Below are positions 46,082 to 54,712 of a stretch of DNA of 64,000 nt, one piece after another. Numbering within the stretch: position 1 is the stretch's first letter; every line of letters starts with the position of its first letter. The translations under genes were made by a program, and so were the position numbers. The DNA lies in assembly GCF_001443605.1 (NCBI RefSeq), contig NZ_CP013118.1, positions 2,971,501 through 3,035,500 of the forward strand, in the 5' to 3' direction. The notes under the pieces were generated by a model that ran no database searches, was not told the origin of the DNA, and saw only the letters and a program-made list of their open reading frames with translations. The stretch is from Salinivirga cyanobacteriivorans (GTDB lineage: Bacteria > Bacteroidota > Bacteroidia > Bacteroidales > Salinivirgaceae).

Positions 46082-48304
46082 ATGCAGCAACCGCGCAAAA
46101 ATGCAGGGTTTGGTACCTTGCCTGTTTTTTTAACGGCTATCAGTACAATCCTGGGAGCAATTCTGTTTTTACGTTTTGGCTGGGCCGTTGGTCAGGTTGG
46201 CCTTGTTGGTGTTATCGCCATTGTATTAATAAGTCATTTAGTGACCATCCCTACCGCGCTTGCTGTTGCAGAAATTGCCACAAATCAACGAGTGCTTGGT
46301 GGCGGAGCTTATTACATTATATCCCGTTCATTCGGGTTTAATATTGGAGGTGCAATTGGGTTAACACTTTTCGCATCACAGGCTGTGAGTGTCGCATTTT
46401 ATGTAATTGCATTTGGCGAAGCATTTGAGCCCGTTTTACAAACTATACAAGCTAATTTCGGGTTCCTAATACCCAAGCGGGTTGTGGCTTTGGCTACCAT
46501 GGCAATTTTATCTATGCTTATACTCCGGCGTGGAGCAAACCTGGGAATGAAAGCTCTTTATGTAGTTGTGGCAATTTTATTCACCGCCATTGCTCTTTTT
46601 CTATTTGGCGAGCCGGTTGATGGAGTTGAAAAATTCAACTTAAATGAAACTGTAGAGAATCCTGAGCCATTCTTTTATGTGTTTACCATAATTTTTCCCG
46701 CTTTCACAGGACTTGCTGCCGGCCTCGGGTTGTCAGGTGATTTAAAAGATCCTCGTAAATCTATTCCTGCAGGAACTATGTGGGCTACCGTAGTTGGGCT
46801 TGTTGTGTACTTAATTGTCGGGTACAAATTTGCTATCTCGGCTACTCCTGAACAACTTAGTGCGGATCAGCTTATAATGGAGCGAATTGCTGTGTGGGGG
46901 CCAATTATACCAATAGGGCTTGCAGCTGCATCGCTTTCATCAGCCCTGGGCTCTATTATGGTAGCTCCGCGCACACTACAGGCTATTGGATTAGACGATA
47001 TATTTCCCGGAAAGTCAATCAGCCGGTGGCTGGCGCGCGGTAAAGCAAAAGATAATGAACCTTTTAATGGATCATTAATCACGGTAATTATTGCTTTCTT
47101 CTTTGTTTTTATTGGTGATGTAAACTTTGTAGCCGAAATTATCTCTATGTTCTTTATGGTCACCTATGGAGCTATTTGTTTAATTTCATTCCTCGAACAT
47201 TTTGCCGCCGATCCATCCTACAGACCAACATTTCGTTCACGTTGGTATTTGTCATTTATCGGTGCATTGATGTCGATATGGCTCATGTTTAGGATGAACC
47301 TTCCATATGCAGCATTATCAATATTAATTATGTCGGGAGTATATGTGATGATTACACGTGGGAACCCCGAAAAACGAGGGCTGGCAAAGCTTTTCAAAGG
47401 TGTGGTGTTTCAGCTCAGCCGAAATCTGCAAATATTTGCCCAACGGGCCAACAGGGAGGAAGATGATAACAGTTGGCGGCCTTTTGCAGTTTCCATATCT
47501 AAAGATACCTTCAACCGGCGCAGTGCTTTCGATCTGATGCGCTGGATCTCACATAAATACGGATTCGGGACCTACATTCATTTCATCAAGGGATACCTGA
47601 ATGATGATTCAAATAAAAAGGCCGATGAAGTTATGGAGCGGCTCATAAAGCTTGCATCAGGAAATAAAAACCGTATTTACCTCGATACCATTATTAGCCC
47701 GAGTTTTACCTCGGCAATAGCACAGGTAATACAGCTAAGAACTGTATCGGGTAAACACAATAATATGATTATTTTCGAGTTCTCACGCACCGATCCGGAA
47801 CGACTCACCGATACGATGAACAATTATAAGCTATTGAATACCACAGGTTTTGATGTGTGTGTGTTGAATACGACATATAAAGGATTCGGCGATCACCGGG
47901 AGATTCATTTATGGATAAAATCTGAGGATTATGCCAACGCCAATCTTATGATTTTAATGGCATACGTAATCCTTGGACACCCCGACTGGAAACGTGGGGT
48001 AATACGTATTTTTGTACTTACAAATCCGGAAAACAGACAAAAGCGGTGGACAGAACTGGCCAAGCGTGTAAAAACAGGACGGCTGCCAATTTCACTGAAA
48101 AATATTGAATTGGTGAATGAAACAAAAGAAACCAACCGGAAAGAAATTATCAGTCATCACTCTGCTGATGCAGATTTAACCATTATAGGATTCAATAACC
48201 ATGAGTTAGCCGATCAGATTGGCAAATTTGATGTTTTCCAGGGTTACGAAAATTTAGGCAATATATTATTTGTAAGTTCAAATTCTCAAAAAGTTATTTC
48301 CTGA
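46082..48304 (+). CDS. APC-superfamily permease of the cation-chloride cotransporter type
   Basis: A 740-residue inner-membrane transporter. The first 430 residues carry about 12 membrane helices in the APC/LeuT pattern: GFGTLPVFLTAISTILGAILFLRFGWAVGQVG for helix 1 and FYVFTIIFPAFTGLAAGLGLSGDLKDPRKSIPAGTMWA for helix 6, both as in Na-K-Cl cotransporters (SLC12). The remaining 300 residues are a soluble cytoplasmic region (DNSWRPFAVSISKDTFNRRSAFDLMRWISHKYGFGTYIHFIKGYL), like the C-terminal domain of SLC12 carriers. It probably moves chloride with cations, but an amino-acid permease cannot be ruled out. Confidence 0.85.
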   Translation: MQQPRKNAGFGTLPVFLTAISTILGAILFLRFGWAVGQVGLVGVIAIVLISHLVTIPTALAVAEIATNQRVLGGGAYYIISRSFGFNIGGAIGLTLFASQAVSVAFYVIAFGEAFEPVLQTIQANFGFLIPKRVVALATMAILSMLILRRGANLGMKALYVVVAILFTAIALFLFGEPVDGVEKFNLNETVENPEPFFYVFTIIFPAFTGLAAGLGLSGDLKDPRKSIPAGTMWATVVGLVVYLIVGYKFAISATPEQLSADQLIMERIAVWGPIIPIGLAAASLSSALGSIMVAPRTLQAIGLDDIFPGKSISRWLARGKAKDNEPFNGSLITVIIAFFFVFIGDVNFVAEIISMFFMVTYGAICLISFLEHFAADPSYRPTFRSRWYLSFIGALMSIWLMFRMNLPYAALSILIMSGVYVMITRGNPEKRGLAKLFKGVVFQLSRNLQIFAQRANREEDDNSWRPFAVSISKDTFNRRSAFDLMRWISHKYGFGTYIHFIKGYLNDDSNKKADEVMERLIKLASGNKNRIYLDTIISPSFTSAIAQVIQLRTVSGKHNNMIIFEFSRTDPERLTDTMNNYKLLNTTGFDVCVLNTTYKGFGDHREIHLWIKSEDYANANLMILMAYVILGHPDWKRGVIRIFVLTNPENRQKRWTELAKRVKTGRLPISLKNIELVNETKETNRKEIISHHSADADLTIIGFNNHELADQIGKFDVFQGYENLGNILFVSSNSQKVIS

Positions 48305-48364
48305 TGATTTCTGCTTGTAGCCAAGCTTATATTTTATAATTTTGACATTTTGAATCAAAAAAAT

Positions 48365-48829
48365 ATGGAAAGAATTGCAGTTTTTCCCGGGTCTTTTGAT
48401 CCAATAACGCGTGGACATGAATCTGTTGTGCTAAGAGCAATAGATTTGTTCGACAAAATTATTATTGCAGTAGGAACAAATGCCAATAAACCGGGATTTT
48501 TTCCGTTAGACAAACGCATAGAATGGATAAAAAAGACTTTTAAAGAATATGACAAAATTGAGATCCGTAATTTTGAAGGATTAACTATAGATTTTTGTCG
48601 TGAAATAGGAGCAAAATTTTTGCTCAGGGGTATCAGAACCGGTGCCGATTTTGAATACGAAAGAAGTATAGCACAAATGAATAAAGCACTGATGCAAGAA
48701 ATCGAAACTGTTTTTATTCTTACTACACCCGAGCTTACACCCATTTCATCAACCATTCTCAGAGATATTTATAAACATGGAGGCGATATTAAACCTTTTA
48801 TTCCGAAAGCTATTCACGGGGATTATTAG
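48365..48829 (+). CDS. coaD: Phosphopantetheine adenylyltransferase
   Basis: Fourth step of coenzyme A synthesis. The 154 residues have the nucleotidyl-transferase motif AVFPGSFDPITRGHESVV (5-22, T/HxGH class), KFLLRGIRTGADFEYERSIAQMNK (about 84-107) and the signature ISSTILRDIYKHGGDI (about 129-144). The ATG at 48365 is chosen over a TTG at 48350 because family members begin MxRIAVFPGSFDP. The last 53 bases also code for the signal peptide of the next gene in another frame. Confidence 0.96.
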   Translation: MERIAVFPGSFDPITRGHESVVLRAIDLFDKIIIAVGTNANKPGFFPLDKRIEWIKKTFKEYDKIEIRNFEGLTIDFCREIGAKFLLRGIRTGADFEYERSIAQMNKALMQEIETVFILTTPELTPISSTILRDIYKHGGDIKPFIPKAIHGDY

Positions 48830-50237
48830 TTTATGTCTTGTTTTTGCCGGAGTTACTAATGCCCAGGATACCACAATACTTACTGGCCAGAGAGCCGATT
48901 GGGCCAACAAACCAGTCGAAGTCTGGTACTATGCCGACTATATTTCAACAGTTAAAGAAACAGTAGCAGAGGTTGTACCTGGCGATAGTGGGAAAATTGA
49001 TATCCCTTTTTCGATTAAAGAACCCCGGCAAATTTATGTACAGTCAGGCGGGCTCGAAGGAAGCCTGTTTGTAATGCCCGGAAAAACCTATGCGCTAAAA
49101 TTGCCCGAATACAGGCAAATGTCGAAAGTCGATAGTTTAAACCCGTTTTACCAACCTTTCAAATTCTTTTTTGGGCTCGAAAACAGCCATGCGACTGAAT
49201 TGAACCATCTTATCACTGAATTTGACCTTATTTACAACGATTATCTTGTAAATAATTTCAGACAAATTAGAAGCAAACGGCAATCAAGCGACGTAGATAC
49301 TATGGTGGTCTTTCTCGATTCCCTTTTTAAAAAGGGCGAACAAAATGCTTTTTTCAGAGGGTATAAAAAGTATAAAATTGCAAAGTTGCTGCACATAGCC
49401 TATTTACATGACGATAATTATGTGGTGCGCGATTACTATCTTGATCAACCGGTATTGTATACTAACCCTGCCTATTTCGATCTTTTTAATAAAATGTTCG
49501 ATAACTATATTGAGTATTATGCCACAACTGCCGATGGGCAGGATATTGCTTTTAATGTCGTCAGAGCTAAAAGTTACCAACGCAGTATGCGCACATTGGC
49601 TAATAACCTGGCGCTTCGGAACGATACCCTGAGAGAGTTAGTGTTTATTAAAGGACTTAACGATGCATTGTATAAAAACACATTCCCTAAAAGTAGTCTT
49701 TATCAAACATTAGATTCAGTAAAATTGCAGACTAAAATCCCCCGCCATCGCAAAATTGTAGAGCGGATAATTGATAAAACGAAGAAGTTACAGGCAGGTT
49801 ATCCTCCGCCTGCATTTCGCATTAATATGGGCGATACACTTGCCTTTTCGTATCCTCAGAAAAGTGACAGGTTTATTTTGTTGAATTTTATAAATATTGA
49901 AAGTTTTGCAGTACAGAAAATCCTGCCACAGCTAAAACAGTTGAGCGAGAAACATGAGGATGTGCTTAAAATTGTAACTATAAATGTTGGAAGTAAATTT
50001 GAGCATGCACGTAAATACTTTGAAATGCACCAATACAACTGGCTTTTACTTAATGGTAATAAGAATACCGAGGTGCTTGAAGAATATAATGTGAAAGCTT
50101 ATCCCTCATATTTTTTACTTAATCCGGAAGGGAAGTTGGCGTTAAACCCTACACCCGGCCCCGATGGCCATTTTGAGTATTATTTTTTCAAAATCCTTAA
50201 ACACAGGGAACGGGAAAGATACCGTCAGGGTCGATAA
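48777..50237 (+). CDS. Secreted thioredoxin-fold protein without redox cysteines
   Basis: A 486-residue exported protein. The start at 48777 gives MEAILNLLFRKLFTGIISLCLVFAGVTNAQ, a clear signal peptide; no later Met would do so, and the first 53 bases lie inside coaD. The middle is helical and Tyr-rich (YNDYLVNNFRQIRSKR; YVVRDYYLDQPVLYTNPAYFDLFNKMFDNYIEYY). The C-terminal 130 residues resemble a TlpA/thioredoxin domain (DRFILLNFINIESFAVQKILPQL, VKAYPSYFLLNPEGKLAL), with the cis-Pro in AYPSYF kept. The CxxC motif is missing: the sequence is IESFAVQK. It is likely periplasmic, binding or scaffolding rather than redox. Confidence 0.82.
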   Translation: MEAILNLLFRKLFTGIISLCLVFAGVTNAQDTTILTGQRADWANKPVEVWYYADYISTVKETVAEVVPGDSGKIDIPFSIKEPRQIYVQSGGLEGSLFVMPGKTYALKLPEYRQMSKVDSLNPFYQPFKFFFGLENSHATELNHLITEFDLIYNDYLVNNFRQIRSKRQSSDVDTMVVFLDSLFKKGEQNAFFRGYKKYKIAKLLHIAYLHDDNYVVRDYYLDQPVLYTNPAYFDLFNKMFDNYIEYYATTADGQDIAFNVVRAKSYQRSMRTLANNLALRNDTLRELVFIKGLNDALYKNTFPKSSLYQTLDSVKLQTKIPRHRKIVERIIDKTKKLQAGYPPPAFRINMGDTLAFSYPQKSDRFILLNFINIESFAVQKILPQLKQLSEKHEDVLKIVTINVGSKFEHARKYFEMHQYNWLLLNGNKNTEVLEEYNVKAYPSYFLLNPEGKLALNPTPGPDGHFEYYFFKILKHRERERYRQGR

Positions 50238-50299
50238 TTAATTTTTTTTATTGAAATATAGTCCATTATTTAAAGTGGATTGTACTTTGCCTATAATAC

Positions 50300-50917
50300 C
50301 TACCTTAATTTAGCTCCTTGCAATACATCTATCAGGGTTGGGAAGGTGTTCGTTTCAAATTCATTGAGTTTGTCATGCGGCAACCATTTAACTTCTGTAA
50401 TATCTTCTTCGGTTTGTGGCAGGAGCTTTTGTTTGGGCGCTTTCATATTGTACCACCAGGTTTTTTTCAGGGCAAAACTATTTTTGTATGGGTATATATG
50501 ATAAGTTGCCATAAGGAAAGAGTCTATTGTAAGGTTTTCAATTCCGCATTCTTCCTGAACTTCTCTTAAAGCCGTCTGTTCTACCGATTCATTTTCTTCG
50601 CATTTACCTTTGGGCAAATCATTTTTACCTCTGCGCACCATGGTCAAAATTTCATTAAACTCATTTCGAACTAAACCGCCAGCAGCCTCAATGAATATAA
50701 AATGGCTTTTTATTTGTTCTAAAATTTTTCCGGGTTCGCTCGCCTTTATAAAAGCGTGCTTCTCACGCGCAGGAAGATTATCATTTAAAAGTTTATCAAG
50801 ATGATCCTTAACATCTTTAAATTCATAAAAACCACTATTTTTGTAGCGCTGGAATTCTGATTCCGGAACAATATGAATAGAAGCTTTGTCGTAATAAATT
50901 TTATAAATCTGATTCAT
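50300..50917 (-). CDS. NUDIX hydrolase
   Basis: A 205-residue protein. The N-terminal 70 residues form an unassigned extension that shows up in Bacteroidota members (NQIYKIYYDKASIHIVPESEF), then the Nudix fold with the box GKCEENESVEQTALREVQEECGI (about 109-131), which fits GX5EX7REUXEEXGU. The upstream IEAAGGLVRNEFNEILTMVRRGKNDLPKGK is the typical entry strand. It probably hydrolyses a nucleoside diphosphate linked to another group; the substrate is unknown. It is divergent from pyrE, and their start codons overlap by two bases (CATG). Confidence 0.9.
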   Translation of the reverse strand: MNQIYKIYYDKASIHIVPESEFQRYKNSGFYEFKDVKDHLDKLLNDNLPAREKHAFIKASEPGKILEQIKSHFIFIEAAGGLVRNEFNEILTMVRRGKNDLPKGKCEENESVEQTALREVQEECGIENLTIDSFLMATYHIYPYKNSFALKKTWWYNMKAPKQKLLPQTEEDITEVKWLPHDKLNEFETNTFPTLIDVLQGAKLR

Positions 50918-51551
50918 GAGTCAACCAGTTAAAGAAAAAATAGCTCAATCGTTATTGCAAATTAACGCAATTCAATTGGAACCATCAAATCCGTTTGTGT
51001 GGGCCTCAGGAATGAAGTCGCCCATTTATTGCGATAATCGTAAGATTTTGTCTTACCCCAGGGTGCGCAAAATTGTTCGCGATGCATTTGTAGATAAAAT
51101 TAAAGCCGATTATCCCGACGTTGATTTTGTAGCAGGTGTTGCCACAGGTGCCATTGCCCATGGTGCACTGGTAGCTGAAGCACTTGATCTGCCATTTTTA
51201 TATGTGCGATCGGAAGCCAAGGGGCACGGAATGCAAAATCTTGTGGAAGGAGATGCCATACCCGGCAAAAAAGTGATTGTAATAGAAGATTTAGTCTCTA
51301 CAGGAGGCAGTAGTGTAAAAGCAGTAGAAGCGCTTAAAAATCATGGTATGAAAGTGCAGGGGTTAATCGCAATTTTTACTTATGGTTTTCAAAAAGCCTT
51401 TAAAGCCTTTGCCGATGCCAATTGCGAGTGGTCAGTTTTAACCGATTATTCGACTTTGATTGATATGGCTGTAGAAGATGAGTTATTGCCCAGAACTGAG
51501 ATGTCTGTTTTGGAAGAGTGGCAGGCAGATCCTGAAAATTGGTCTAACTAA
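50916..51551 (+). CDS. pyrE: Orotate phosphoribosyltransferase
   Basis: Converts orotate and PRPP to orotidine monophosphate in pyrimidine synthesis. The 211 residues have the N-terminal WASGMKSPIYCDNRKILSYPRVRKI (about 28-52), the dimer-loop region YVRSEAKGHGMQNLVEG (about 95-111) and the PRPP motif VIVIEDLVSTGGSSVKAVEAL (about 118-138). Length is normal. The start codon is interlocked with the NUDIX gene's on the other strand, so its promoter must lie inside the NUDIX coding region. The SRPBCC gene follows 14 bp downstream. Confidence 0.97.
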   Translation: MSQPVKEKIAQSLLQINAIQLEPSNPFVWASGMKSPIYCDNRKILSYPRVRKIVRDAFVDKIKADYPDVDFVAGVATGAIAHGALVAEALDLPFLYVRSEAKGHGMQNLVEGDAIPGKKVIVIEDLVSTGGSSVKAVEALKNHGMKVQGLIAIFTYGFQKAFKAFADANCEWSVLTDYSTLIDMAVEDELLPRTEMSVLEEWQADPENWSN

Positions 51552-51565
51552 AAAAAGTAAGTCTT

Positions 51566-51973
51566 ATGTTGAAACATGAAAGTAGAGTAGGTAAACTTAA
51601 TGCTCCGGCAGCAACTATTTATCATACCATATCAGATTTTTCACGCCTGGAGCATATTACCCCACCCGATGATAAAATGAAAGTAGTGCATGCCGATGCC
51701 GATTCATGTAAATTTGCCATGGGCAGTAATGGCGAGTTTGGTATGCGCATTATTGAACGCAAGGAGAATGATACGGTGAAAATAACCAGTGATGAATCGG
51801 TTCCATTCTCGTTTTACCTTTGGATTCAATTGAAAGAGGTAGCTGAAGCCGATACACGGGTTCGGGTGACCTTACATGCCGATTTGAACCCAATGCTAAA
51901 AATGGTGGCCAAAAAACCGCTTACACAATTTGTAGATCAATTGGTCGATAAACTTGAGGCATCTTTTAACTAA
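51566..51973 (+). CDS. SRPBCC family protein
   Basis: A 135-residue cytoplasmic protein of the START/Bet v 1-like superfamily: ESRVGKLNAPAATIYHTISDFSRLEHITPP at the start (helix-grip entry), DSCKFAMGSNGEFGMRIIERKENDTVKITSDE in the middle strands, and a long C-terminal helix (LTQFVDQLVDKLEASF). The ligand and role are unknown. It lies 14 bp after pyrE, an arrangement I recall from other Bacteroidota, and is probably co-transcribed. Confidence 0.82.
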   Translation: MLKHESRVGKLNAPAATIYHTISDFSRLEHITPPDDKMKVVHADADSCKFAMGSNGEFGMRIIERKENDTVKITSDESVPFSFYLWIQLKEVAEADTRVRVTLHADLNPMLKMVAKKPLTQFVDQLVDKLEASFN

Positions 51974-52011
51974 GTCATGCGTTTTATATTAAAACCCAAA
52001 CACGCTGCACT

Positions 52012-52803
52012 ATGGAGTCAATACCAATATACCAGGTCGATGCCTTTACCGATAACCTTTTCGGAGGAAATCCTGCGGCTGTTTGCATTTTGGAATCGGA
52101 AATAGACGAATCTTTAATGCAACAAATTGCGGCTGAAAATAATCTGGCCGAGACCGCATTTGTAATTCCGCAGGAGGGTTTTGCATCAATCAGGTATTTT
52201 ACACCCCTAACAGAAGTTGCTCTGTGTGGGCACGCTACCCTGGCCTCAGCCTTTGTTTTGTCAGAATTCGTGCAAAAAAGAAATAACCAATTTACATTTG
52301 AAACCATGCTCAGCGGCAGACTCACCGTGGAGGTGAGAAGCGACCTTTTTGCTTTAAACTTACCTGCCGACCAACTTAAACCCGAAAAAGCCCAATTCGT
52401 TGCCGTGGCCGACATTTTAGGACACCAACCAGTTGAATTGTTCCATGGCCGCACAGATCTGATGGCTGTTTTCGATGATCAGCAAATTTTGAAAGAGATG
52501 GAACCCGACATGAAAGCGCTTGCTCGGTTAAATGCACGCGGGCTAATTGTGGCAGCACCAGGCAATGAAAGCGATTTTGTAACCCGGTTTTTCGCTCCGG
52601 CTATTGGTGTGGACGAAGATCCTGTAACCGGATCGGCCCATACCTCGTTGGTGCCTTACTGGAGCCAAAAACTGAACAAAACATCGCTGGTTTCTCACCA
52701 ACTATCAGCCAGGGGCGGAGTGCTGTATTGCAGAGACCTCGGCAACCGAACAGAGGTCGCCGGCAAGGCCACACTCTACCTTAAGGGTGAGATTTTTGTT
52801 TAG
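52012..52803 (+). CDS. PhzF family isomerase/epimerase-like protein
   Basis: A 263-residue protein of the phenazine-biosynthesis PhzF superfamily (diaminopimelate-epimerase fold). It has QVDAFTDNLFGGNPAAVCIL (about 8-27), NNLAETAFVIP with the catalytic Glu at about 45, RYFTPLTEVALCGHATLASAFVL (about 61-83), and VDEDPVTGSAHTSLVPYW (about 200-217). There is no phenazine cluster, so the name only states the family; most members have no known substrate. It starts 38 bp after the SRPBCC gene and may end that operon. Confidence 0.9.
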   Translation: MESIPIYQVDAFTDNLFGGNPAAVCILESEIDESLMQQIAAENNLAETAFVIPQEGFASIRYFTPLTEVALCGHATLASAFVLSEFVQKRNNQFTFETMLSGRLTVEVRSDLFALNLPADQLKPEKAQFVAVADILGHQPVELFHGRTDLMAVFDDQQILKEMEPDMKALARLNARGLIVAAPGNESDFVTRFFAPAIGVDEDPVTGSAHTSLVPYWSQKLNKTSLVSHQLSARGGVLYCRDLGNRTEVAGKATLYLKGEIFV

Positions 52804-52945
52804 CCTCAGTTGATTAATCGGAGACCGACTCCGAGTCGGCCTCCGATTGGTAGACTGCCAGTCAACTGGTGAATACTCTTGGAAGTTTTTGAAACAGCTT
52901 GAATCGGGCATTGGTAATGGCCAATTCACCAGATGACTTGTTGTT
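52804..52945. repeat. Intergenic spacer with two nested or adjacent inverted repeats
   Basis: Between convergent phzF and lipB. A near-perfect 33-base palindrome (52816-52848, about 16 paired positions with one G-U) is followed by a second inverted repeat of 13/14 matching bases (52861-52874 with 52924-52937) enclosing 49 bases. There is no T run on either side, so this is not a classic terminator, though it could stop transcripts from both sides. Confidence 0.7.
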
Positions 52946-53623
52946 TTAAACCAGTTCAGCTTCAAAGGCCTCAGCTAAAAAACCTTTCAATATTGATTTC
53001 TCTTTTTCAAAATCCTGTTTTACACCTTTTATTTTTTCCAATGAGGTAACGCCTTTGTCGGTAAAACCGCATGGATTGATATAATCGAAATATTCGAGGT
53101 TAGTGTTGATGTTGAGCGCAAAACCATGCATGGTTACGTATTTGCTTGCGCGGGTGCCGATGGCACATATTTTTTCATGTCCGCGTTCGGTTTCTAACCA
53201 AACACCAGTGGCTTTTGGTAGTTGGAAGGTTTCTATACCATGTGTGGCTCTGAGGTATTTGATGATGCCGTTTTCAATGTTTTCAATAAAACCCTTGTAG
53301 GAAATGCCCAATTTCTCCAGATCAAAGATGGGGTACCCTACAATTTGTCCGGGACCATGATAGGTAACATCTCCGCCGCGGTCTATGTGATAATAGGTAG
53401 CGTTTATTTTTTCAAGCATCTCATCGGTAATGAGCATATTGGAACGGTCTCCATTTTTACCAAGGGTGTATACATGCGGGTGCTCTACAAATATCAGGGT
53501 GTTTTCCGTAGGTTCATTCTTTTGTTTACGGTCAATTTGTCGATTAAAGATCTTTTCCTGCTTTTTCCAGGCTTTGCCGTAATCCAGTTGGTTCCAGTCT
53601 TCGAAAATAATTCTGTTAGTCAT
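52946..53623 (-). CDS. lipB: Lipoyl(octanoyl) transferase
   Basis: Moves the octanoyl group from acyl carrier protein to lipoyl-dependent enzymes. The 225 residues include HPHVYTLGKNGDRSNML (about 49-65), YHIDRGGDVTYHGPGQIVGYPI (about 77-98, the RGGxxTxHGPGQ signature), KATGVWLE (about 137-144) and KICAIGTRASKYVTMHGFALNI (about 151-172), whose A-x-G-(I/V)-...-HG pattern is the active-site region; the usual catalytic Cys/Lys pair corresponds to the CGFT segment (about 185) and Lys at about 151-159. Its start lies 2 bp after lipA. Confidence 0.96.
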   Translation of the reverse strand: MTNRIIFEDWNQLDYGKAWKKQEKIFNRQIDRKQKNEPTENTLIFVEHPHVYTLGKNGDRSNMLITDEMLEKINATYYHIDRGGDVTYHGPGQIVGYPIFDLEKLGISYKGFIENIENGIIKYLRATHGIETFQLPKATGVWLETERGHEKICAIGTRASKYVTMHGFALNINTNLEYFDYINPCGFTDKGVTSLEKIKGVKQDFEKEKSILKGFLAEAFEAELV

Positions 53624-53625
53624 AA

Positions 53626-54483
53626 CTAGTTTTCTTTTGATAAATGTTGTTCTGCATGATATGATGAGCGTACAAGTGGCCCGCTTTCTACCACTGTAAA
53701 TCCTTTCTCTATGCCAATTCTCTTATATTCATCAAACTCTTTAGGTTCAACAAAACGCTGCACCGCAATATTTTTGGGCGATGGTTGAAGATACTGGCCT
53801 ATTGTGAGAATTTTACAATCTACTTTCAACAAGTCGTCCATCACTTCAAGAATATCTTCCATCGTTTCTCCTAACCCAACCATAATACCACTTTTTGTTT
53901 GCACGTCATTTTGCGCCAGGTATTTTAAAACTCGCAGCGATGTTGCATATTCTGCTTTTGAACGGATTTTTGGGGTCAACCTTTTCACCGTCTCCAGGTT
54001 GTGGGATATGATGTCGGGTTCTGCATCAATAATCATATCCAGAAGTCGCGGGTTGGCATCAAAGTCGGGAATAAGCGTTTCGATGGTCAAATCCGGATTT
54101 TTATACTTAATTTCTTTAATTGTGCGGGCCCAGTGATAAGCGCCACGGTCAGAAAGATCGTCGCGGTCAACAGAAGTTATTACGGCGTGTTTGATGCCCA
54201 GTTTGTTGATGGCCCTTGCCAGTTTTATGGGTTCATTTTGATCTGCCGGAGCCGGGTTTTTCGATGTTTTAACGTTACAAAACCGGCATCCCCGTGTGCA
54301 GGTATCGCCGAGAATCATAAATGTGGCTGTACCATTGTTCCAGCATTCGCCCATATTCGGGCATTTACCGCTGGTGCATATTGTATGCAAATTATTGGAT
54401 TGAATTAGTTGATTAATCCTTCTGTAATGATCGCTCTGAGGAAGCTTTATTTTAAGCCAGTCTGGTTTGCGTTGGTATTGCAT
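53626..54483 (-). CDS. lipA: Lipoyl synthase
   Basis: Radical SAM enzyme that inserts two sulphur atoms into the octanoyl group. The 285 residues have the auxiliary-cluster motif CTSGKCPNMGECW (C-x4-C-x5-C, about 36-48) and the radical SAM motif CTRGCRFCNV (about 62-71). Further on, VITSVDRDDLSDRGA, SHNLETV and PSPKNIAVQRFVEP are family hallmarks, and the RSSYHAEQ near the end carries the conserved Ser that ligates the auxiliary cluster. It precedes lipB in a two-gene operon; together they give endogenous lipoylation. Confidence 0.98.
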   Translation of the reverse strand: MQYQRKPDWLKIKLPQSDHYRRINQLIQSNNLHTICTSGKCPNMGECWNNGTATFMILGDTCTRGCRFCNVKTSKNPAPADQNEPIKLARAINKLGIKHAVITSVDRDDLSDRGAYHWARTIKEIKYKNPDLTIETLIPDFDANPRLLDMIIDAEPDIISHNLETVKRLTPKIRSKAEYATSLRVLKYLAQNDVQTKSGIMVGLGETMEDILEVMDDLLKVDCKILTIGQYLQPSPKNIAVQRFVEPKEFDEYKRIGIEKGFTVVESGPLVRSSYHAEQHLSKEN

Positions 54484-54547
54484 GGTGCTGCTTTTAGTCG
54501 TTTGAGAATGCGAAAATAAGCATAAAAATGAGAACCATTATGCTTTT

Positions 54548-54555
54548 CAAAATTA
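54548..54555 (-). promoter_or_regulatory. Possible -7 element of lipA-lipB
   Basis: The minus strand reads TAATTTTG, an exact TAnnTTTG match, 64 bp before the lipA start. No matching -33 element was seen. Confidence 0.35.
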
Positions 54556-54568
54556 CATTACAAAAACT

Positions 54569-54712
54569 ATGACGTTTTTACATTTGGAAAAAAAAAGGTT
54601 TTTTAAAAAGACGTGCCAACAAGGGAAGGGAATGTTCGAAATGGAATTTCGCCGCGATGTATCGTTAAATGGTATGATCAAAAGAATTATCGGCGAACGG
54701 GCACAGCGGTAA
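54569..54712 (+). CDS. Possible small basic ORF (47 residues)
   Basis: An open frame from ATG 54569 to TAA 54710-54712 codes for a basic peptide ending EFRRDVSLNGMIKRIIGERAQR. It looks protein-like in composition but I recognise no family, and there is no promoter or ribosome signal that decides for it. It may be the remnant of a longer gene or chance. Confidence 0.2.
   Translation: MTFLHLEKKRFFKKTCQQGKGMFEMEFRRDVSLNGMIKRIIGERAQR

Noticed and set aside
48355-48756. Minus-strand ORF of 133 codons opposite coaD
   Set aside because: It is a shadow of coaD with no recognisable domain or start signals.
52012-52803. Phenazine biosynthesis gene cluster
   Set aside because: PhzF-family proteins are widespread and no other phz gene is nearby; the family name alone does not support phenazine synthesis.
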